Notes under the pieces: model-generated | What the model saw: only the letters and a program-made list of their open reading frames with translations | Databases searched by the model: none | Told to the model about the DNA's origin: nothing | Translations under genes and position numbers: made by a program | Source of the DNA: Sphingopyxis sp. BE259 | Lineage (GTDB): Bacteria > Pseudomonadota > Alphaproteobacteria > Sphingomonadales > Sphingomonadaceae | Assembly: GCF_031457495.1 (NCBI RefSeq) | Contig: NZ_JAVDWM010000001.1 | Location: 856,001-920,000, forward strand | DNA length: 64,000 nucleotides | Direction: 5' to 3' | In this document: in pieces, positions 39,978 through 48,305 of the stretch | Layout: the number at the start of each line of letters is the position of its first letter | Numbering within the stretch: the stretch's first letter is position 1

Positions 39978-40877
39978 CTAGCGGCGAACCCGCGCGCGCG
40001 TTTCCAGATCGGCGATCCGGCGCTCCACATAGATGCGATCCTCAGTAGTGGGGGCTACGCGAGCATAAGCCGCGTCGAGGCGGGTGAGGTCGCCGAGTTC
40101 GACGCGAACCTGGGCCTGCAGGGCGGCGTTGAGGCCGCTGGAAGCCAAGGCGCGCTCGACATTGGACAGGCGGGTACGATTGTCGAGGACCACCGCGCCG
40201 CCGCCATATGCGGTGTCGCCGACGCGGGCGTCGAGCGCGTCGAGCCGGGCGTCGAGGTCGTCGCGTTCGCGGCCGTTGATCCCGTCGCGGGCATAAGTGA
40301 CTTCGGTCTGGATCAGTGCGGCATAGTCGTTCTTGAGCCGCGTGGCTTCGGTTCGGCTGAGGCGGCGCGCCGCGACGGCGGCATCGACGCGTCGGCTGAA
40401 CTCGGCCCGGCCATTGGCGACCGACATCGTGTCGCTGTCCTGATCGTCGTCGGCATAGCCGCCCTCGGTCAACGCCTGGGTCAGCGCGCCATAGCGATCG
40501 CTGAGCTCGGTGCGTTCCTGCGTCGTAAATCGGTTGTCGGCGCCGTAGCGCGCCTCGAGCGCGACAATCTGATCATATTCGGCCTTCACCCGCGCGCCAT
40601 TGGCGGCGGTCAACGCCCCCGACCGAACGTCGGCGTCGATCCGCGCATTGAATTGCGTGCGCTGCGTTGCCAGCGGTTTGCGGCCAGCCGCCCATTGGCT
40701 TTCGACGGAGGTCGAAACGCCGACGCGGTCGCCGAACAAGGTTCCGAGGATCGCGCCGATGCGATCTTCCTGTTTCGCTGTCGATGGTTCGGTGGAACCG
40801 GTCTGGGCGGAGGCGGCGCCCGGCGCGAAGATCAACGCGCCCGCAGCAAGGGCGGTGAAGGTTTTCGTTGCGATCAT
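39978..40877 (-). CDS. Hypothetical exported helical protein
   Basis: A 299-residue protein with a clear signal peptide (MIATKTFTALAAGALIFAPGAASAQ) and a mature part made of repeated Arg/Asp/Ala-rich helices. Segments such as FNARIDADVRSG, FSRRVDAAVAAR and LDARLDALDARV recur at regular spacing, suggesting helical repeats or coiled coil. AAAGGA precedes the ATG at 40877. I do not recognise the family. It is probably periplasmic. It is convergent with the winged-helix gene and lies about 150 bases from tRNA-Val. Confidence 0.72.
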   Translation of the reverse strand: MIATKTFTALAAGALIFAPGAASAQTGSTEPSTAKQEDRIGAILGTLFGDRVGVSTSVESQWAAGRKPLATQRTQFNARIDADVRSGALTAANGARVKAEYDQIVALEARYGADNRFTTQERTELSDRYGALTQALTEGGYADDDQDSDTMSVANGRAEFSRRVDAAVAARRLSRTEATRLKNDYAALIQTEVTYARDGINGRERDDLDARLDALDARVGDTAYGGGAVVLDNRTRLSNVERALASSGLNAALQAQVRVELGDLTRLDAAYARVAPTTEDRIYVERRIADLETRARVRR

Positions 40878-41025
40878 GGTGCGGTCCTTTGCAAATTCGG
40901 ATTGGAAACGCGCTGATCGGGATCGTGGTTGCACAGGCTTTGCCAAAGCCGGTCCTTTGGCATAAGCAGCGAGCGTCTCTTGCGCGCGTCGCGCGTCTAT
41001 GGCAGGGGCGCCATTCCCTGCACGG

Positions 41026-41101
41026 GGGCGCTTAGCTCAGTTGGTAGAGCATCTCGTTTACACCGAGAGGGTCGGCGGTTCGAGCCCGTCAGCGCCCACC
41101 A
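41026..41101 (+). tRNA. tRNA-Val (anticodon TAC)
   Basis: GGGCGCT pairs with AGCGCCC as the acceptor stem, followed by TA, the D arm GCTCAGTTGGTAGAGC, the anticodon arm TCTCG-TTTACAC-CGAGA with TAC in the loop, and the T arm with TTCGAGC. A genomic A-CCA ends it at 41098-41101. The full cloverleaf is intact. Confidence 0.97.
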
Positions 41102-41346
41102 CGCAGTCACTAGTTGACTGCAATCTCCGCGACGGAGCGGCCATAACCTCGCTAATGCCGTGATATGTTAGATACTTAGCGCGATTACCGGCGCGGTGAC
41201 TTTCGACGTAGAGACGTTTTTGGTGGCCGCCAGCAGCCATCATCAACCGTGGATTCTCTGTTCGAGGATTTTGCGGTCGGAGGATGCGTTGCACGAAAGA
41301 TGCGCATCTGATGCGCATCTTGTTCCTTCTGGCTGCGCGCGTGGGT

Positions 41347-42261
41347 TTAGGCGAACCCGAGCATTTCGCGCTGGCCGTGCCAATCGATCGGCAGGTTATT
41401 GGTGCGCGCGAGGAATTTTCGATTGAGGTGTGCGGGCTGCCGTCCATCAAGGATGGCGGTCGTGATATCGGGCGCCAGGTGGGCTAGTCGGAGCAGAGAG
41501 CAGAAGTAGGGCGTCGATACCGCCATGGAGGTTGCGGCAGCTTCGATCGTCGTGTTCTTCGGTTCGGCTAGAGCCTTGCTGGCCTGGTGGGCCCGAACGA
41601 TCAGTTTGATGAGCGACGCCTCGGGCCGGGGATGGAGGTAGTTTTCCGGAACTGCTGCAATACGCTTCTCACCGCTGCAACGTACGAGAGTTGCCGGGAT
41701 AGAGACCGGATCGTCGCTGTCGACGAACTTGATGTCCACGCGGTCGCGATGGACCGTCACTTTCCGTATTATCGCGAGTATCAGCTCTCGAGCCGGTCGC
41801 GGGCCATCCCAGTTCACGCCAGAATGCTGCCGGAGTTGGTGGATGAGCAGGTTCTCAATATCGCCAGCTGGGACACGCAGGATGGGCAGCTCCAACCGCT
41901 GCTTGTCTTTTTGGCTGATATAATAGCGGTATCGCACCCCGCTTTTGTTTGCGTGATTGGGCGTCAGGCGGCGGCCATCGCCGTCCCATATGACTCCTGC
42001 GAACAGGCTCGCGTGTTCAGCATAGGCCGCATGCTTCTGTTTGACCTGGTTGCTACCCAGGCGCTCGCCGACCCGATCGAATGTGTCGGCGTCGATAATC
42101 TCATCATGCTCGCCAGGATAGGATTTGCCGCGGTGGGTGATCTCGCCGCGATAGATCCGGTTGCGCAACATTTGATAGAGCGCGCCGCGGTCGCGATTAC
42201 CAGTGCCGTTATGCCAGCCAAGGAACGAGCTCGTGCAATTCTGGAGATTTCTGACGCGGTG
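41347..42261 (-). pseudogene. Serine recombinase remnant lacking the catalytic N-terminal domain
   Basis: The frame encodes the middle and C-terminal parts of a large serine recombinase: GALYQMLRNRIYRGEITHRG, YPGEHDEIIDADTFDRV, then a recombinase/zinc-ribbon-like part (ASLFAGVIWDGDGRRLTPNHANKSG, read in parts) and a helical tail. The catalytic resolvase domain that should precede it is missing: upstream of about 42187 the frame loses similarity and reaches a stop at 42262-42264. The gene is therefore truncated and probably inactive, a leftover of an integrated element near tRNA-Val. Confidence 0.75.
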
Positions 42262-42264
42262 TCA

Positions 42265-42708
42265 CTTATCGCTGCGTTGTCGGAAGCGGCCGTATCACTG
42301 ATCGACTGACGCACTGTTGCATCTGTGCATCACTGGACGGCGATTCCGCTACGGCAGTCTGATTTTGATGGCACTGGCGGAGAGTCGGTGTACTCGCGCG
42401 CAACGCGACCCAAGTGGAGAGCTTTTTTCGTTCAACTCTGGCAGCCGGACGGGCCGCCATTTTTGTTCGACCGCTTTGAGTTTCATGTTGGCTGTTCTCG
42501 CTATGATCAGCCCACCGCCGGTAACTGGCACACCGAAACGCGCCCGCAATCCTTTCTGTGCACCCAGACGTGCGCAGCGTCAGTTCCTAGGCAGCTTGTT
42601 CGTTGCTGCGCGTCACCCGCGACCTGGCCTCGCTGCCAGGATGCGGTCGGACGACTCTCGAGATCGACTGTTCGCTAGGATTAGGGTGGCGCGTCATGCC
42701 ATCGAATG
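42265..42708. other. Gene-free stretch beside the recombinase remnant
   Basis: About 440 bases with no reading frame I can support on either strand and no recognised RNA. Short frames here have no family features. It probably represents decayed DNA of the element that carried the recombinase. Confidence 0.5.
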
Positions 42709-43944
42709 TCAGAAACCGTTCGAATCTGAGCGATCTTGCAGTGTCGGATAGAAAATAAGCGCGGCCAAAAGCGCGCCGCCGCAAACGACGATCGAATAGG
42801 CTGCTGCGGCGCCGATCGGCAGCGCCCCGATCAGCGCGGTTCCAAGGGCCGCGCATGCCATTTGCAGGAAGCCGAGCAATGCCGATGCGATGCCCGCCCG
42901 GTCGCCGAACGGTTCGAGGGCGATCGCGGTGGCGATCGGGTTGACGAGACCCATTCCCGCAAGGAACAGAGTGACCGCCGCCATGAATTGGATTTGCGTC
43001 GGCGCGCTGCCCTGCAGGGCGAGCCAAAGGCCGCCTGCGAGGGCGATCAGGATGCCCGCCATGCCGATGCGCGGCCCACCCCAGCGCCGGGCGAGCCGGG
43101 CCGTCATCAGTCCACTGCCGAATACGACCGCGACGGTCGCGGCGAAAAAAATGCTGAGCTCCGCCGCGCTCAGCCCGAGATTTTCCATGAGGATCGAGGG
43201 TGCGGCAGCGAAGAAACTGTAGAGGCAGCCAATGATCAGGCTGACCGCCAGCGCGGGACGGATGAATCGCGGATCGCGCGCGAGCTCGGCATAGGTCCGC
43301 GTAACCGCTGTCGGCCGCGCCGAGCGTCGCAGCGCGGGGCGCAATGTTTCCCCGGCGCTGACCCAGTAACAAACGGCGACGAGCGCGCCTGCGCCGGCGA
43401 CGAAAAGGAAGATGCTGCGCCAGCCGAGCAATAGGGTCATCCCGGTACCGAGCGCCGGCGAGAAACCGGGTGCGGCCGCCATCGCGATCATCACCAATGA
43501 CAGCGCACGTGTCAGAGCCGGTCCATGGTAAAGGTCTCGTGCAATCGCTCGGGCGAGTACCGACGCCGCGCACGCCCCCAGCGCCTGGATTGCCCGACCC
43601 GCAATCATCATGGGCAAGGACGGCGCCAGGGCGCAGATCAAGCTGCCCACGATGAATATTGCGAGACCGCCGATGACGAAGGGCGCGCGTCCGACGGCGT
43701 CGGCCATCGGGCCCACGATCAGCTGACCCAAGGCGAAGACAATGAAAAAGCTCGATAGCGTCCAGGCAAGCTCGTGCGGCAACGCCCCGAACTCGCGCGC
43801 CATGTCCGGAAATGCGGGAAGCATGATATTGGTGGCGAGTGCCCCCAGCGCGGCCAGGCTCGCCAGCAGGATCAACCGTCCTGCGGTCAGGGCATCGCTT
43901 CCGGAACGAGCCGTGGGATTCTGGCTCTCGGCGGATATCGTCAT
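42709..43944 (-). CDS. MFS transporter, Bcr/CflA drug-resistance subfamily
   Basis: A 411-residue transporter with about twelve hydrophobic segments. It shows LPAFPDMAREFGALPHE after helix 1, the Bcr/CflA GPMADAVGRAPFVIGGLAIF motif A loop (read in part), RAIQALGACAASVLARAIARD, and FLAGMGLVNPIATAIALEPF in the second half. The subfamily exports drugs or small metabolites by proton antiport. Its ATG overlaps the stop of the oxidoreductase gene, so it is the last gene of the leftward operon beginning at 47247. Confidence 0.92.
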   Translation of the reverse strand: MTISAESQNPTARSGSDALTAGRLILLASLAALGALATNIMLPAFPDMAREFGALPHELAWTLSSFFIVFALGQLIVGPMADAVGRAPFVIGGLAIFIVGSLICALAPSLPMMIAGRAIQALGACAASVLARAIARDLYHGPALTRALSLVMIAMAAAPGFSPALGTGMTLLLGWRSIFLFVAGAGALVAVCYWVSAGETLRPALRRSARPTAVTRTYAELARDPRFIRPALAVSLIIGCLYSFFAAAPSILMENLGLSAAELSIFFAATVAVVFGSGLMTARLARRWGGPRIGMAGILIALAGGLWLALQGSAPTQIQFMAAVTLFLAGMGLVNPIATAIALEPFGDRAGIASALLGFLQMACAALGTALIGALPIGAAAAYSIVVCGGALLAALIFYPTLQDRSDSNGF

Positions 43945-44972
43945 GCCCCGTCGGCTCCAGGATCCGGGGTGAGGACCTCCGTAACCGCGATAACCACTTT
44001 GCCGCGCGCGCGTCCCGATGCCACCCGCGCCATCGCAGCGGGAGTTTCGGCGAAGGAAAACACGCTGTCGATGACGGGGCGTATCGTACCTTCCTCGACC
44101 AGCTTTGCGATTTGCGCCAGTTGTTCGCCATCGGAGTGCATGAACAGAAAACTGTAGCTGACGTCGCGCTTGCTGGCTTTGCGCCGAATTTTGAAGCTCA
44201 AAAGGCGCATCAGCAGCTGGACGATGGCGTTTGCGCCGATCGAGCGCGCGAACGCCAGATCGGGCGGACCCGAAATCGAGATGAGCTTGCCGCCCGGTTT
44301 CAGGACCGCAAGCGACTTTTCGAGAACGTCGCCACCGAGGGTGTTGAGAACGACATCATAGCCGCTCAGCTTTTCGGCAAAATCTTCCTTGCGGTAGTCG
44401 ACGACAATATCTGCCCCGAGGCTCTTTACCAGCGCGAGATTGTCGGTGCCCGCGGTTGTGGCGACCGTGGCGCCGAGCTGTTTCGCGAGTTGAATGGCGA
44501 CCGTTCCAACTCCGCCCGAACCGGCATGGATGAGTATTTTCTGTCCAGGCTTCAGCTTCGCGCGCTCGACCAGGACTTGCCAGGCGGTCAGCGCAACGAG
44601 CGGCAGCGCGGCGGCCTCGACCATGCTCAGTCTTGGGGGTTTGAGCGCGAGATCAGCTTCGTCGATGGCGATGCGCTCGGCGAAGGTACCAATCCTGTCC
44701 TTGTTCGGAGAGGCAAAAACTGCGTCGCCGATCTGGAAGCGGTTTGCGCCCGGGCCGACGGCCACCACCGTGCCGGCCAAATCGCTGCCGAGGATGAACG
44801 GCATTGCGTGCGGAAGGATCGCCTTGAATTCGCCCTCGCGCAGCTTCACGTCGATCGGATTGACGCTGGCGGCAGCGATTGCGACCACGACCTGTCCCGG
44901 CCCCGCGACCGGATCGGGGACATTGCGAAGCGACAGCTCGCTCTTATAGGCGTCAATGGCGAAGGCCTTCAT
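43941..44972 (-). CDS. NADP-dependent quinone oxidoreductase-type MDR enzyme
   Basis: A 343-residue medium-chain dehydrogenase/reductase of the quinone-reductase branch. ILGSDLAGTVVAVGPGANRF and the cofactor loop ILIHAGSGGVGTVAIQLAKQLGA are visible, with no zinc-binding Cys cluster. GGGAG lies a few bases before the ATG at 44972, and homology starts there; a longer in-frame opening would overlap the thioesterase gene. It likely reduces quinones or enones with NADPH. It is part of the operon with thioesterase, SDR and isomerase genes. Confidence 0.9.
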   Translation of the reverse strand: MKAFAIDAYKSELSLRNVPDPVAGPGQVVVAIAAASVNPIDVKLREGEFKAILPHAMPFILGSDLAGTVVAVGPGANRFQIGDAVFASPNKDRIGTFAERIAIDEADLALKPPRLSMVEAAALPLVALTAWQVLVERAKLKPGQKILIHAGSGGVGTVAIQLAKQLGATVATTAGTDNLALVKSLGADIVVDYRKEDFAEKLSGYDVVLNTLGGDVLEKSLAVLKPGGKLISISGPPDLAFARSIGANAIVQLLMRLLSFKIRRKASKRDVSYSFLFMHSDGEQLAQIAKLVEEGTIRPVIDSVFSFAETPAAMARVASGRARGKVVIAVTEVLTPDPGADGA

Positions 44973-44973
44973 C

Positions 44974-45459
44974 TCATGCTCCCTCAACAGGATTGGCGGG
45001 ACGAGGAGCCGGCGACGGCGCATCGAAGACAAGCAGCGTTGACGTTGCTGTCGCGCAAAGCCGCCCGTCACCATCGTGCAGCGTCGCCTCGGAAAAACCG
45101 ACCCGGCTGCCAAGCGATACGACCCGTCCAACCGCCCGCACCGTGCCGCTATTCTCCGTCAGCGCCCGCAGATAGGAGATCTTCAACTCGAGCGTCGTGT
45201 GGCCTTTATTCGGGCCGAGCTGAGAGGCGACGGCAACACCGCAGGCGCTATCGAGCAGCGTCGCGGCATAGCCGCCATGAACCGAGCCGAGTGGATTATA
45301 GACGCTGCGCCCCGGACGTCCCTCGAACACGGCCTTGCCGCGCTCGACCTCGATCAGTTTGAAGCCGAGGGTGCTTCCCATCGGGGGCTGAGAGCCGTTT
45401 TCGATCCATGCCCGCAGCTGCGCCAGGCCATCGCGCCCACTTTCATTTGGAGCATTCAT
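44974..45459 (-). CDS. PaaI-family hotdog thioesterase
   Basis: A 161-residue hotdog-fold protein. YNPLGSVHGGYAATLLDSACG carries the family HGG(Y) motif and the Asp of the active-site helix. LKISYLRAL and GRLCATATSTLLVF follow. It probably hydrolyses an acyl-CoA. The ATG at 45459 is preferred, but a GTG at 45468 that overlaps the SDR stop is also possible. It is one of six leftward genes with overlaps or very short gaps. Confidence 0.9.
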   Translation of the reverse strand: MNAPNESGRDGLAQLRAWIENGSQPPMGSTLGFKLIEVERGKAVFEGRPGRSVYNPLGSVHGGYAATLLDSACGVAVASQLGPNKGHTTLELKISYLRALTENSGTVRAVGRVVSLGSRVGFSEATLHDGDGRLCATATSTLLVFDAPSPAPRPANPVEGA

Positions 45460-45464
45460 GCTGT

Positions 45465-46160
45465 TCACCAAGGTTCGTGGAAGGGGCGAACCTCGGCCAG
45501 GAACGACCAGGCGTCGCGCGGCTGGTGCGCGAGATGAAAGACCTCGCCGGCAATCGAGGCGGGTGAGCAGAAGAAATCGTCTGCCTTGTCGGGTTGCAGC
45601 TCACGCTGCCATGGCACGTCGATCGCGGCGTCGATGATCAGATAGGCAACATGCACCCCCTTCGGGCCGAGGTCGCGCGCGAGCGATTCGGCGAGGATAC
45701 GTTGCGCGGCCTTGGTCGGCGCAAAGCCGGCGAAGGCCGCGCGCCCGCGCTGCGCCGACGTGTTGCCGGTAACGATCAGGGCGCCTTCGCCCGCAGCAAT
45801 CATCGCGGGCGTGGTCAAGCGCGCGAGATGGAAGAGCGCCATCGTGTTGATTTCAAAATTGCGTTGCAGGACTTCTGCGTCGATTTGCGAAAACGTCCCG
45901 AAGGCGCCGCCGACCGCATTATGCACGACGACCCTTGGCGCACCCACGCTGTCAATCGCCTGCTTGAGCGCATCCGCATCGCTGACGTCGCAGGGCAGGG
46001 CGATCGTGTCCGGAATCTCGTGCGCCAGCGCTGTGAGACGGTCGGCGTTGCGTGCGAGCATCGCGACGCGATAACCGCCTTCCGCAAAACGGCGGACCAC
46101 CGAGGCGCCGGTTCCGGGCCCGACCCCGGTGACGAGGGCAAGGGGCTTGGTGTCGCTCAT
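45465..46160 (-). CDS. SDR-family oxidoreductase with Phe at the catalytic Tyr position
   Basis: A 231-residue short-chain dehydrogenase fold. The cofactor motif TGVGPGTGASVV and the Asp of PCDVSDAD are present, as is a Ser in VTGNTSAQ. However, the usual YxxxK reads FAPTK (in FAGFAPTKAAQ), so the catalytic Tyr is replaced by Phe while the Lys is kept. NNAG is also altered to HNAVGG. It may be a dehydrogenase with changed chemistry or a non-catalytic member. Its start overlaps the isomerase stop. Confidence 0.85.
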   Translation of the reverse strand: MSDTKPLALVTGVGPGTGASVVRRFAEGGYRVAMLARNADRLTALAHEIPDTIALPCDVSDADALKQAIDSVGAPRVVVHNAVGGAFGTFSQIDAEVLQRNFEINTMALFHLARLTTPAMIAAGEGALIVTGNTSAQRGRAAFAGFAPTKAAQRILAESLARDLGPKGVHVAYLIIDAAIDVPWQRELQPDKADDFFCSPASIAGEVFHLAHQPRDAWSFLAEVRPFHEPW

Positions 46161-46750
46161 GCCGCTTTCTCCAGACGGGCAAGTTCTTCGCGCACGAACT
46201 CGAGCCGGTCGTTGCCGAAAAACATCGTGTCGCCGACGAAGATCGAGGGCGAACCGAACACCCCGCGTTCGACCGCTTCGTCAGTGTTGGCATCGAGCTG
46301 CGCCACCACGTCGGCGGCGTCGAGGCGCGCCGCGATTGATGCGGCGTCGAGGCCGGCCGCGGCGATCGCGGCAAGAATGTCGCCGGAGGTCGCGAGCGTT
46401 TTGCCCTCGCTCCAGCAGGCGCGGTACAGTGCCAGCGTGATCGCATCGGCCTCCGTCGGCGATGCTGCGGCGAGCACGGCACGCGAACAGGCGTCTCCAT
46501 CATTGTCGCGCATGTTCGAGGGATTGAGCGTGATGCCATATCGGCCGGCCCAGCGGCCGAGGTCGGCGCGCGCATAGCGACCCTTGGCCGCGCAGGTGAT
46601 CGTGGTCGGAACATTGCCGACCTTTTCCATCACCGTCAGGATCTTCATCGGCCGCAAGCCGACGGCGACGTCCATTTCGCGTAGCTGGGTGAAGGCCAGA
46701 TATCCGTAAGGACTGCGAAAGTCGTAAAAAAGCTCGATGTCTTGCGTCAT
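46157..46750 (-). CDS. 2-hydroxychromene-2-carboxylate isomerase family protein
   Basis: A 197-residue DsbA-fold protein. ELFYDFRSPYGYLAFTQL holds the SPY active-site position and GVFGSPSIFVGDTMFFGNDRLEFV the C-terminal signature (read in parts). Like its relative at 33355, it would bind glutathione and isomerise an aromatic-derived acid, or act as a thioltransferase-like enzyme. It is second in the leftward operon, right after the HxlR regulator, with four-base overlaps on both sides. Confidence 0.88.
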   Translation of the reverse strand: MTQDIELFYDFRSPYGYLAFTQLREMDVAVGLRPMKILTVMEKVGNVPTTITCAAKGRYARADLGRWAGRYGITLNPSNMRDNDGDACSRAVLAAASPTEADAITLALYRACWSEGKTLATSGDILAAIAAAGLDAASIAARLDAADVVAQLDANTDEAVERGVFGSPSIFVGDTMFFGNDRLEFVREELARLEKAA

Positions 46751-47247
46751 TGCTTTGCTCCTGTGCTGGGTTCGAGAAGGCGCCGTACCATGTCGTCGGC
46801 GCCGGGGCCGGGGCGGAGCTGGACGCGATCGGCGGGGACCGGCAGGCCCGTTTCCGCATCGACCAAAGCCAGCACGAGCGGGCGGCCGCTATCGCGATCG
46901 ACCATTTCCATCGTCGGCTGACCATAGCCGGTCGCGTCCCAGCGATCGCCCCATTCGCGGAGCGCCACGCTGACCTTCCAAAGGTCGCGGCCCTTCGGCG
47001 TCAGCCGATATTCGTCGCGTGGAGGACGCTCCTGATAGCGCACGCGCTCGACGAGCCCCGCAGCCGTCAGATGCTTGAGGCGGGCAGCAAGCGTCGCGTC
47101 GGGAATGCCCGTGCTGGTGCGAAATTCGTCGTAGCGACTGAGGCCCAGCGACAGATCGCGGATCAGCAGTAGCGCCCAGCGATCGCCGATCGCTTCGAGC
47201 GCGCCCGCGATCGAGCAGCGCATTCCGGCGAAAGATTTTGATTTCAT
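46747..47247 (-). CDS. HxlR-type winged-helix regulator
   Basis: A 166-residue HxlR/MarR-like regulator. CSIAGALEAIGDRWALLLIRDL is the hallmark first helix set (read in part), RYDEFRTSTGIPDATLAARLKHL is the recognition region, and ERPPRDEYRLTPKGRDL the wing. The ATG at 47247 is where homology starts. It heads the leftward operon and is divergent from the hydrolase gene; a perfect 17-base palindrome lies 20 bases upstream and is its likely operator. Confidence 0.9.
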   Translation of the reverse strand: MKSKSFAGMRCSIAGALEAIGDRWALLLIRDLSLGLSRYDEFRTSTGIPDATLAARLKHLTAAGLVERVRYQERPPRDEYRLTPKGRDLWKVSVALREWGDRWDATGYGQPTMEMVDRDSGRPLVLALVDAETGLPVPADRVQLRPGPGADDMVRRLLEPSTGAKQ

Positions 47248-47266
47248 CAGCTCGGGGTTCCTTGTA

Positions 47267-47283
47267 ACTTCAATTATTGAAGT
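47267..47283. promoter_or_regulatory. Palindromic operator ACTTCAATTATTGAAGT
   Basis: A perfect 7-base inverted repeat with a TTA centre, A/T-rich against a G/C-rich background, sits between the HxlR gene and the divergent hydrolase gene. This position and symmetry fit an autoregulatory HxlR site controlling both directions. Confidence 0.6.
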
Positions 47284-47357
47284 ATATAGACTGTGTAAGA
47301 TTTGCAAGCGAATTTTTGGTCCCGCCGTGCGGACGCCTCAAATATGGAGTAACCGAT

Positions 47358-48206
47358 GTGACCGACGTTCGGGTGACCGCCTACAAGGATACGCCGACCC
47401 TTATGCTAGGCGCGGAGGAACCCCGGTTCGCGTATCGAGACGTTGGTCCGCACACCGGCGTGCCGTTGATCCTCCTCAACCATCTGGGCGCGACGCTCGA
47501 CAATTATGACCCTCGAGTCATCGACGGTCTGGCAGGAAGGCATCGGGTGATCGCTTTTGACAACCGCGGCGTTGGCGCGTCCGGAGGCAGAACACCGACG
47601 ACGGTTGCGGAGATGGCGCGCGATGTCGTTGCTTTCATTCGGGCGATGGGGTTCGAAAAAGTTGATTTGCTCGGCTTCTCGCTTGGCGGTTTCGTCGCGC
47701 AGGAGATCGCACTCACCGAACCGGCGCTGGTACGCCGACTGATCCTGACAGGCACCGGTCCCGCTGGCGGCGAGGGGATCGACCGTGTGACCGGCCTGAC
47801 GCTGCGCGCGATGGTCAAGGGCGCACTGACACTGCGCGATCCAAAATATTATCTGTTCTTCACCCGCACCGCGAACGGGCGCGCGGCTGCAAGGGCGTTT
47901 CTCGATCGGCTGAACGAGCGCAAGCTCGATCGCGACCGGCCCATCGCGGTGTCTTCCTTCCAGGCGCAGCTCAAGGCCATCCACGCGTGGGGAAAGCAGG
48001 CGCCTCAAGAGCTTGGAGCGATTACGCACCCGACATTTGTCGCGAACGGCGACGATGACCTGATGGTGCCGACGGTCAATTCAGTCGATCTTGCTCGGCG
48101 CATCGCAGGAGCCAGGCTCGCCATTTATGAGGACGCAGGCCATGGCGGGATATTCCAGCATCATCGGTCCTTCGTCGCCGATGCCCTCGATTTCCTCGCT
48201 GATTGA
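47358..48206 (+). CDS. Alpha/beta hydrolase
   Basis: A 282-residue hydrolase. LLNHLGATLDNYD is the oxyanion-side loop, GFSLGGFVAQ holds the nucleophile Ser, NGDDDLMVP gives the acid and DAGHGGIFQHH the His. A GTG at 47358 preceded by GGAG is preferred to an ATG at 47277, which would begin close to the operator and add a poorly conserved leader. It resembles general alpha/beta-fold esterases or haloperoxidase-like hydrolases rather than the meta-cleavage hydrolases elsewhere in the window. It is probably controlled by the HxlR protein. Confidence 0.85.
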   Translation: MTDVRVTAYKDTPTLMLGAEEPRFAYRDVGPHTGVPLILLNHLGATLDNYDPRVIDGLAGRHRVIAFDNRGVGASGGRTPTTVAEMARDVVAFIRAMGFEKVDLLGFSLGGFVAQEIALTEPALVRRLILTGTGPAGGEGIDRVTGLTLRAMVKGALTLRDPKYYLFFTRTANGRAAARAFLDRLNERKLDRDRPIAVSSFQAQLKAIHAWGKQAPQELGAITHPTFVANGDDDLMVPTVNSVDLARRIAGARLAIYEDAGHGGIFQHHRSFVADALDFLAD

Positions 48207-48207
48207 T

Positions 48208-48267
48208 TTCGCGAAAGCCTTGCGCGACGGGAACGTCCCGAGCTGAATCGATCAAGGCTTTCGCGAA
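48208..48267. terminator. Long inverted repeat between convergent genes
   Basis: TTCGCGAAAGCCTTG (48208-48222) faces its perfect complement CAAGGCTTTCGCGAA (48253-48267), with a nested CGGGA-ACG-TCCCG hairpin inside. It lies just after the hydrolase stop and before the convergent acyl-CoA dehydrogenase end, so a bidirectional terminator is likely. Confidence 0.75.
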
Positions 48268-48305
48268 CTCTGGTAGCTCCCGCGAAGGCTGGTCCGCATC
48301 AGATT

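Noticed and set aside
41026..41346. A tyrosine-integrase type attachment duplication at the tRNA-Val 3' end
   Set aside because: No copy of the tRNA 3' end is seen downstream, and the adjacent remnant is a serine recombinase, which does not normally use tRNA genes in this way.
42317..42751. A 144-codon frame in the gap beside the recombinase remnant
   Set aside because: It has no family motif, extends into the MFS gene antisense, and is Arg/Ser/Cys-rich as random G+C-rich frames are.
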